Below, in pieces: positions 8,113 through 14,423 of a stretch of DNA of 64,000 nt. This stretch comes from a virus. A model generated the notes under the pieces. It saw only the letters and a program-made list of their open reading frames with translations, searched no databases and was not told the origin of the DNA. Where the stretch lies: positions 1 through 64,000 of the IMG/VR virus record IMGVR_UViG_3300032668_000013. The stretch is one strand, 5' to 3'. Both the position numbers and the translations under genes were made by a program. Each line of letters begins with the position of its first letter. Within the stretch, counting starts at the first letter, position 1.

Positions 8113-9208
8113 ATATTTCTTTTATTATTTTATCTATTGTTTTTTCTAAACCAAACTCATTAAATTCTGATTCCCAAATAGTTATTAGTTTATTTAACTT
8201 TGTATCTAAAAAATCTTTTTTAATTTTGTCTTTTTCCCAAATATTTTCTGCTGTTATATTTTTATCAAAAAAGAAATTATTATAATCACCTTTATATTTT
8301 AAAGGATTAGCATGATAATAATCACCATTGAATTCGATGCCTATATTTAGTTCTTTAATATAAAAATCTAAAAAATAATATTTATTACTACTATTTGAAT
8401 AAAACCACCTTTCTTTTTCAGCATAAAAATATGTATATTTTTTATTCAATTTTTTTATTAAATTATCAAATAATAATTTTGATATAGGTGAATAATAAGT
8501 TATAATTCTATTTATAACAAAATTATTATATTTTTTACTACCCTCATCAATTCCATATTTATTAATAAAATAATCTAATGTAGTTGAATATCTTTGTTTG
8601 TCACAATAATCATTCCATTTTGAAATTCCTACTTCCTCACCATGTTTTTTTATTAAATTATTAATAGTTACTGCTCTTGATTTATTAAATAAATCATATG
8701 TATTTTTATCCCATTCATATTTTTTATTTTTATATTCAAAAGAATTAGAATATGCTTGTTTTTCTTTATAATTTTCAAATTTTTTTATACCTTCAATCTT
8801 ACCATATTTATTTACTAGATTTTCTAAAGTAACTGCCTTTTCTTTATGTACTTTTTTCATAATATTTTCAGGTATATCAAAAGCATAACAAGTCATACTA
8901 TTAATAGTATTAAAAATTCTACTTTTATTTTTTGTTTCATATAATGGAATTTCGTTTATTAAACAATCTTCACAACAAGTTAAATAATAGTCAATATTAT
9001 CAACTTTTTTTGATGAAATACATGATTTATTATGAAGAATAATTTCTTTATTTTTTGTTACCCTAAATGTAGAATCATAATAATATATTACATCATCACA
9101 AATTCTACATTTAGGGTAGTTTGGAAAATATTTCTCAAATATTTCTCTATAAAAATTTTTAGTTTTTGTTTTATTAAATTTTTCAATAAATTCTTTATTT
9201 AGTTCCAT
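8105..9208 (-). CDS. EDxHD (Vsr-like) homing endonuclease inside the fractured polymerase
   Basis: The 367-residue free-standing endonuclease lies between the two halves of the polymerase split intein. The N-terminus has cysteine pairs (YPKCRICDD and LTCCEDC) suggesting a zinc site. Next come three copies of a roughly 50-residue module beginning AVTLENLVNKYG, AVTINNLIKKHG and TTLDYFINKYG, likely DNA-binding units. The C-terminal nuclease has IGIEFNGDYYHANP and LITIWESEF, the acidic-GDxxH pattern of the EDxHD family reported with fractured split-intein genes. It presumably cuts intein-free polymerase alleles. The stop overlaps the C-half start by 8 nt. Confidence 0.85.
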   Translation of the reverse strand: MELNKEFIEKFNKTKTKNFYREIFEKYFPNYPKCRICDDVIYYYDSTFRVTKNKEIILHNKSCISSKKVDNIDYYLTCCEDCLINEIPLYETKNKSRIFNTINSMTCYAFDIPENIMKKVHKEKAVTLENLVNKYGKIEGIKKFENYKEKQAYSNSFEYKNKKYEWDKNTYDLFNKSRAVTINNLIKKHGEEVGISKWNDYCDKQRYSTTLDYFINKYGIDEGSKKYNNFVINRIITYYSPISKLLFDNLIKKLNKKYTYFYAEKERWFYSNSSNKYYFLDFYIKELNIGIEFNGDYYHANPLKYKGDYNNFFFDKNITAENIWEKDKIKKDFLDTKLNKLITIWESEFNEFGLEKTIDKIIKEIYE

Positions 9209-9249
9209 CTTATATAAGTTTATTTATCACTATATATTAAATCTATATA

Positions 9250-9993
9250 TCAATTTTTAACTATTAATATTTTATCCGTTTTTAAGATTTCACTAGGTTT
9301 TACTTCAATTTTTTTACCATTTCTAAAAACAATCATAGAATGATCATTTGTAACAATTATTTCTTTACCACTTTTAGTTTTTAACTTCCATTTTGGTTTA
9401 GATACTTTATGTCTAATTATTCTAACAACTTTTGAATATTCTAACCCTTTATCATCAATATAATTTAGAATTTTTTCATTTGTTAAAACAGATTCATGAC
9501 CTTTTATAGTTTCACCACCTGTTCCATTTATCAAATTCCGATTATACCAATTTTCTATTGTTATTTTTTCACCTTCTATATCAAGAAGTGTTGATGCATG
9601 ACAAGAATCCGTATCACAATAAATACTTACTGGATAAGATTTATCTATTTGTTTTACATTTTTAAGATTTAATTTTTCATGTAATTCAGTATCTAAATGC
9701 CACATATTATACCAATAATCGTCATTGGCTTTTTCCATTAATTGGATTACTTCTCTACCATGAGCGGTAATTGAGCCAGCTACGTTATTGTTGAATAGCA
9801 CAAAATAAGCAGTTGCTAATGCCCCGTAAGAACCTCTTTTCCCCCAGTAGATTTACACCCACTGGGGGTAAGCACCGTTAAGAACCAGCTTCAAAGCTAA
9901 TTGAAGGGCGTTATAATACTCCACTTCTTTTTTTACTTCAAAAGCTTTAGCTCTTAACGAATCTAATTTTTTAATTTTTTCGTCTTTAGTCAT
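9250..9993 (-). CDS. Family B DNA polymerase, middle fragment with putative translational bypass and split-intein N half
   Basis: Starts at ATG 9993 (MTKDEKIKKLDSLRAKA) and reads fingers-domain sequence to KLVLNGAY at 9868, then meets a 42-nt insert with an in-frame TAA (9855-9853). Reading resumes at GGG 9825 as GALATAYFVLF. Without the insert, motif B reads KLVLNGAYG and the 22-residue spacing from its Asn to the Ser before ITAHGRE equals that of archaeal-type family B polymerases. The fragment continues to YCDTDS (motif C) and then a 117-residue intein N half starting CHASTLLD. The product would be about 233 residues if ribosomes bypass the insert. A GTG start at 9801 would lose motif B. 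Exonuclease and motif A are absent here, so the N-terminal half must lie elsewhere. Confidence 0.8.
9253..9603 (-). other. Split intein N half in DNA polymerase
   Basis: 117 residues beginning at Cys directly after YCDTDS. Block A is CHASTLLDIEG, and block B contains TNDHSMIVFRNGKKI with the TxxH motif. It ends in DKILIVKN at its own stop codon, so splicing must occur in trans. Confidence 0.9.
9826..9868 (-). other. Putative translational bypassing element (hairpin with stop codon)
   Basis: Starting at the last base of the take-off codon TAC (9870-9868), CCCCCAGTGGGT pairs with ATCTACTGGGGG to form a 12-bp stem (10 Watson-Crick, 2 G-U) closed by GUAA, whose last three bases are the in-frame stop codon. 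The hairpin spans 9868-9841. It is followed by AAAAGAGGTTCT and a second TAC at 9828-9826. GAGG (9836-9833) could act as an internal Shine-Dalgarno. The 42 nt from 9867 to 9826 would be skipped. This matches the parts list of the T4 gene 60 hop, but function is inferred. Confidence 0.7.
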
Positions 9994-10048
9994 AAAACTT
10001 ATATTATTTTTTAATATACAATTTTATATTAAAATAATAAAAAAGTTT

Positions 10049-10939
10049 ATGATTAAAGAAAATACCATATCAGTAAATATAACTAGTGTAAATAGAAATC
10101 ATTATATAAAATTAGGATATAGTGTTAATATATTTGAAAAATTAGATATAAATGTATATGACTTACCATTAAGTTCCCACGTAAAAATAACAGCAATATG
10201 TAAAATATGCAGTAGTGAAAATTATATTCAATATGGAAAATATATAAAAAATAAAAATAATCATGGTTTTTATTCTTGTAAAAAATGTTCTAGACAAAAA
10301 GCCGTGATAACATCTCAAAAAATTTATGGAGTTAATAATTGGATGGAATTAAAAGAAGCAAAGGAAATAATGGCAAAAAAATTTACAAATAAATATGGAG
10401 TAAAAACAAATTTATTATTAGAATCTAATAAAGAATTAAGGAAAAATATAATGGAGGAAAAATATGGTACTTCTAATTTTTGGGAACTAAGAAATAATAT
10501 AAATAATGAATTTGTAAATAGTGGTAGTATAAAATTTATAAACCTAAATATTACTTCCTCTAAAAATGATATAAAAAACCCTAAATTAAGATACTCAGAT
10601 GAAGAAATCAAAAAATTTTATGATCAATATTTGATAGAGTTTTCTAATTATAGAAAAGAAGTAAGAAAATTAACTAAAAGAGTTAAAAATAAATTATATG
10701 AAAAATGGGATGGTTATGATTTTTATGATAGAGAATATATAAAAGATTATTTAAATTTAAATTATGATAATAAAAAATATCCAACTATAGATCATAAAAT
10801 ATCTATTTATGAAGGGTTCTACAAAAAAATTAAACCAGAGGAGATAAGTTGTATAAATAATTTGTGTATAACAAAACGTTCCTTAAATTCTTCGAAAAGA
10901 AATAAAAATTTCGAAGAATTTAAGGAACGAATTAACTAA
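10049..10939 (+). CDS. HNH homing endonuclease with zinc ribbon
   Basis: The 296-residue protein has an N-terminal beta-rich part, a CKIC...CKKC zinc ribbon (residues about 51-81), two copies of a KYG-type DNA-binding repeat (NKYGVKTNLL and EKYGTSNFWE), and a C-terminal HNH nuclease with YPTIDHKISIYEGF and NNLCITKRSLNSSK. The same architecture is seen at 33948-35111. It starts 56 nt from, and divergent to, the polymerase fragment carrying the putative bypass element. The last codons form the right part of a 21-bp perfect hairpin, and the gene overlaps the convergent kinase gene by 8 nt. Confidence 0.85.
   Translation: MIKENTISVNITSVNRNHYIKLGYSVNIFEKLDINVYDLPLSSHVKITAICKICSSENYIQYGKYIKNKNNHGFYSCKKCSRQKAVITSQKIYGVNNWMELKEAKEIMAKKFTNKYGVKTNLLLESNKELRKNIMEEKYGTSNFWELRNNINNEFVNSGSIKFINLNITSSKNDIKNPKLRYSDEEIKKFYDQYLIEFSNYRKEVRKLTKRVKNKLYEKWDGYDFYDREYIKDYLNLNYDNKKYPTIDHKISIYEGFYKKIKPEEISCINNLCITKRSLNSSKRNKNFEEFKERIN
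10877..10929. repeat. 21-bp perfect inverted repeat
   Basis: The arms at 10877-10897 and 10909-10929 are exactly complementary over 21 bp with an 11-nt A-rich loop. They lie within the last codons of the endonuclease gene, at the convergent junction with the kinase gene. There is no T run directly after, so it is not a classical terminator; it may stabilise or insulate the converging transcripts. Confidence 0.7.
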
Positions 10940-11486
10940 TAATATCTTTAAAGATGTATTTACAACGTTCATCTATATTAATATCTGATAAATCAGTATG
11001 ATCTATATTTTCTAATATTAAATAATCTCTTATTACATTATCTAATCTTGCTATTTCGTCTTTATTTTGGAATCGTATTCCATCTTCAACATTATCTAAA
11101 ATAGGTGGGATATAATAAATTTTATACCATTGATTTATATTTTTAAGAATTTCTTTTTGTAAATGATTTATAGCAGCAACATCTTTATTAGATAATTTTT
11201 TAGGGTATAGGGATCTAAAATAGAAGTAGTTTAATATAGAGGAAGAATCACATATAATGTAATCTTTAGAACCCATATACATTTTTTCTCTATTTAGTTG
11301 TTTATAGAAAATAACCATTTGGTCTATTGGGGTATTTGGTATTCCCCATTCTGCTATATAATCGGTGGCTGCTTCGGTAACAAATATAGAATTAAGTCCT
11401 TTCTTTTTAAGTTGGTAGTGAATAGATGCGGCTAAAGTTGATTTACCTGAACTGGGAGCACCTACTATAGAAATTAATTTACTCAT
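10932..11486 (-). CDS. P-loop NTPase, NadR/AAA_28-like kinase
   Basis: 184 residues with an N-terminal Walker A (GAPSSGKST at about 9-17), a hydrophobic Walker-B-like strand ending in DYIICDSS, and a small-kinase layout. The pattern VTEAATDYIAEWG after helix 1 is typical of the NadR/AAA_28 group, whose members phosphorylate small nucleosides or related substrates. The substrate here is unknown. It converges on the HNH endonuclease gene and is divergent from the tail gene block that begins at 11586. Confidence 0.65.
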   Translation of the reverse strand: MSKLISIVGAPSSGKSTLAASIHYQLKKKGLNSIFVTEAATDYIAEWGIPNTPIDQMVIFYKQLNREKMYMGSKDYIICDSSSILNYFYFRSLYPKKLSNKDVAAINHLQKEILKNINQWYKIYYIPPILDNVEDGIRFQNKDEIARLDNVIRDYLILENIDHTDLSDINIDERCKYIFKDIIS

Positions 11487-11585
11487 TATTTTTTTATTTT
11501 ATTAATATTATATTTCAATCAAATAAAAAGTTTATGTAAGAAAGGTTTATTATTAATATATAATATATTAAAATAATTTAATTAG

Positions 11586-11975
11586 ATGCAGTTTTTTGTA
11601 GTATATGTTAAACAGATAAAAAAATTCCAAAAATACGTTAAAGTAAATAAAATAAGGAATAAATATATCATAGATATTAAAAAAATATCAGAGGAAGAAG
11701 GATTAGATTATGATTCGGAAAGGACGTATCTTAAAATACTGGTATTTAATAAAATACAACAAGCGATAGAAAAGAATAAAGATATTTATTATATTCCTGA
11801 TTTTGATCATGATTTTTCTATTGAGAAACTTTTGAATATTAAAAAAATTCTAAATGAGAATGACTTTAATATTCTTATTTTTTATAATGAATTTAGAAAA
11901 GATAATGATTTATTACAGGATGCTTTAGGAAATTTAACTAAATTTTCTAATTCACAAATAATCAGAGATTATTAA
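11586..11975 (+). CDS. Hypothetical protein at the head of the tail block
   Basis: A 129-residue alpha/beta-looking protein (MQFFVVYVKQI, then DIYYIPDF, then FNILIFYNE) with no recognised motif. It opens the rightward run of tail genes, ending 20 nt before the baseplate gene at 11995. A box TTATTAATATATAAT lies about 30 nt upstream of the ATG. The alternating strands and helices resemble a degraded nucleotide-kinase fold without a P-loop, but this is only a pattern impression. Confidence 0.6.
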   Translation: MQFFVVYVKQIKKFQKYVKVNKIRNKYIIDIKKISEEEGLDYDSERTYLKILVFNKIQQAIEKNKDIYYIPDFDHDFSIEKLLNIKKILNENDFNILIFYNEFRKDNDLLQDALGNLTKFSNSQIIRDY

Positions 11976-11994
11976 AAAATAAAACACACTAAAA

Positions 11995-13938
11995 ATGGCA
12001 AATCCTACTAATACACCAGCTCCTGTATCAGCTCCTACTCCAAATACAGATGTAGAATTTAATTCACCTGATCAAAGAAAATTTAAATTGGATCAAAATG
12101 GTAACAAGGTTGATATAAATGATATAAAAGCAAATACAAAAAGTGGGGATAGGTCATCTCCATTAATAGGTGGGTCTCCTTTAGGAGGATTTGTATATGA
12201 TAATACTAATCAAGGATATTCGATTCAGCAAGGTGATAAAATTGATGATTTAGATAGTGTTAAATCTTTATTTAATAATACTAATTTAAGACCATTTAAA
12301 TCTATAAATGATAATAGTTTTGATTCTAATGTTTATAAAAATAAAATTATTGATTCATATAATGATTCAACTTATGATATAAGTACTTTAGATTTAATAG
12401 ATTGGTCTAAAAAAAGTGGTAACGCTTCTATTGAATTAAATGAAATGGATTTTATATTTCTTAAAAATTTAGGAGTTTATACAAATAATAGATTAATTAT
12501 TGCTAGAAGATTTCCATTTGGCATTTATGATGATTTAACAAACACTGCTTCAAAAAATACTAAACCTATTTCTAAATTAATATCATGGGTTAAAGATGGT
12601 GAAGATTTTATTAGTATTGATTTTTCAGAAAAATGGGTAGAATCAGAGGCTAGTTTTGTTGAAATATTAAACGGAATTGGTAAAGACATGACCACTAATA
12701 TAAGTAAAATGGATAATCCTACTGATTGGGGTAGTGCTGCGGCAGCAGGTGGTGGTATTGTACCTTTAGCTGGTTTTACTGAAGTTTTCCAATATAATGT
12801 TTTAAACAAATTGGCTGGTACACAAATGTCTACTGTTGATTTTACTACATTACCACAAGGTAATCCTAATTTAATTAGAGAATCAAAAAGAAGAAGTGTT
12901 GCAAGCTCTGGAAAAGAGCCATTTAGTGGATTAAAAGGAGCATTTGGAGTAACTATGAAAATAGAATATGAACAAAAATATGTATATGGTATAGATCCTG
13001 CATTTGCTTATTACTCTATAATAGCAAATGCTCTTAGTTTTGGTACTTCTGTATCATCATTCAATTTTACAGGAGCTTTAAGTAAGGAATTAAAAAAATT
13101 TGTTGATGATATAAGTTCAGGAGATTCTAATAGATTAATTGGTGCTCTTGTTGATTTTGTTGCTGCTATTGTTGGTGCGTTACAAGATATGGCTAGTCAG
13201 TTAGTGAATGCGGTAAAAAGTATAGTTAAAGGTGATGTTAGTCTTACTCAAGTTGGATCGCAAATATTAAAAACAATAGCAAAAGGTATAGGTTCTATAA
13301 TTAATAAATACAAAGTTAGAATTATAGGTGTAATTAATTCATTAACAGGCACACCATCTGGACCTTGGCATATAACTATTGGAAATCCAAAACATCCCAT
13401 TTTTTCATCTGGAGATATGATTGTAGACAATGTTACAATGACATTAGGTAATGTATTAGCTTTTAATGATTTACCATCAAGTATAGCATTAGAAGTTAAA
13501 TTTTCTAGTGCTAGAAATTTAGGATCTCAAGAGATATTTCAAAAATTAAATTGTGGTAAAGAAAGAACTTATGTTGTAGCACCAGGATATGAAAATGGGA
13601 TTGATTTTCTAACTAATAATAACACTAAAATCTCAGATGCAGTTGATAAAAAAATAGATGAAATGGTAAAAAATAATGCGGCTCGTGAGAAAAAAGATGC
13701 TAATAAGGCTAACACAACTAAAGAAAATTATCAACCTATTATAGATAGTATAATAAAAGAAGCAAAAGATAAAAAATTAAAATATGATGGTACTATAACA
13801 GCAGTAGATGAAGCGAATGCTGTAAAACAATGGCTTGATGGTTATAATAAGACATCACAATTAAATGATAAAATTGGTTGGACTGCATCAGGAACTACAA
13901 CTCCTGTTAGTGTAAAAGCTAGTGACCTTTTCAGTTAA
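11995..13938 (+). CDS. Baseplate/tail tube cap-like structural protein
   Basis: 647 residues, with a Pro/Thr/Asn-rich start, a long variable middle and an Ala-rich hydrophobic helical stretch at about 380-445 (LVDFVAAIVGALQDMAS). The region after it reads PWHITIGNPKHPIFSSGD, then VTMTLGNVLAF and ALEVKFSSARNLG. That resembles the tube-like fold at the C-terminus of T4-type gp48/gp54 baseplate tube proteins (W.it.GnP...S....v....lg..d.P). The function is inferred from this resemblance and from its position before LysM, hub and tip genes. A tape-like membrane role for the hydrophobic stretch is possible. Confidence 0.55.
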   Translation: MANPTNTPAPVSAPTPNTDVEFNSPDQRKFKLDQNGNKVDINDIKANTKSGDRSSPLIGGSPLGGFVYDNTNQGYSIQQGDKIDDLDSVKSLFNNTNLRPFKSINDNSFDSNVYKNKIIDSYNDSTYDISTLDLIDWSKKSGNASIELNEMDFIFLKNLGVYTNNRLIIARRFPFGIYDDLTNTASKNTKPISKLISWVKDGEDFISIDFSEKWVESEASFVEILNGIGKDMTTNISKMDNPTDWGSAAAAGGGIVPLAGFTEVFQYNVLNKLAGTQMSTVDFTTLPQGNPNLIRESKRRSVASSGKEPFSGLKGAFGVTMKIEYEQKYVYGIDPAFAYYSIIANALSFGTSVSSFNFTGALSKELKKFVDDISSGDSNRLIGALVDFVAAIVGALQDMASQLVNAVKSIVKGDVSLTQVGSQILKTIAKGIGSIINKYKVRIIGVINSLTGTPSGPWHITIGNPKHPIFSSGDMIVDNVTMTLGNVLAFNDLPSSIALEVKFSSARNLGSQEIFQKLNCGKERTYVVAPGYENGIDFLTNNNTKISDAVDKKIDEMVKNNAAREKKDANKANTTKENYQPIIDSIIKEAKDKKLKYDGTITAVDEANAVKQWLDGYNKTSQLNDKIGWTASGTTTPVSVKASDLFS

Positions 13939-13954
13939 AAAATAAAAATAAAAA

Positions 13955-14419
13955 ATGGATATTAAAGATTTAGATTTATTACAAAGAGATCCTAATCAAG
14001 ATAATTTATATGACCTAACACAAAATAATCTTAAATTTGACCCTAGTATTCAAGGTACTTATTTTGTTTTATCAGATGAAGAAGAAATGAGATTAGATTT
14101 AGTTAGTTATGCTATATATAATAATGTTGATAATGTTGATTATTTATTAACATTGAATGATATTGATAATCCATTAAATATAATGAGTGGGGATTATATT
14201 AAATGGATAAGTCCAACTCAATTAAATTCAATAGAAATAAATGTATCTAAAGTAGATACAGTTAGTTTAGGTTTAATAAATACAAATAAGAAAACTCAAA
14301 TTGACCCAGCAAGACAAGTTTATGTATCAAATGGGTATTCATTTCCACCTACATTTAATGAAGCGGGAGGACCTCCAGCAGCAATTAGTGGAAATACAAT
14401 AATATTAGGAAATAATTAA
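13955..14419 (+). CDS. gp53/LysM-like baseplate wedge protein
   Basis: The 154-residue protein contains GTYFVLSDEEEMRLDLVSY, then VDYLLTLNDIDNPLNIMSGD. This resembles the LysM-like tail-protein pattern (e..lDlIsye.Y...d.ywLl...N.I.dP..i..G..i) found in T4 gp53 and small tail LysM proteins that tie the baseplate together. It lies 16 nt after the tube-cap-like gene and 4 nt before the hub gene, so the three are likely co-transcribed. Confidence 0.6.
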   Translation: MDIKDLDLLQRDPNQDNLYDLTQNNLKFDPSIQGTYFVLSDEEEMRLDLVSYAIYNNVDNVDYLLTLNDIDNPLNIMSGDYIKWISPTQLNSIEINVSKVDTVSLGLINTNKKTQIDPARQVYVSNGYSFPPTFNEAGGPPAAISGNTIILGNN

Positions 14420-14423
14420 AAAT

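Noticed and set aside
9250-9801. Stand-alone polymerase fragment starting at GTG 9801
   Set aside because: This start falls within motif B and would lose the conserved Lys, Asn, Tyr and Gly. The open reading upstream and downstream of the hairpin insert encodes continuous polymerase sequence.
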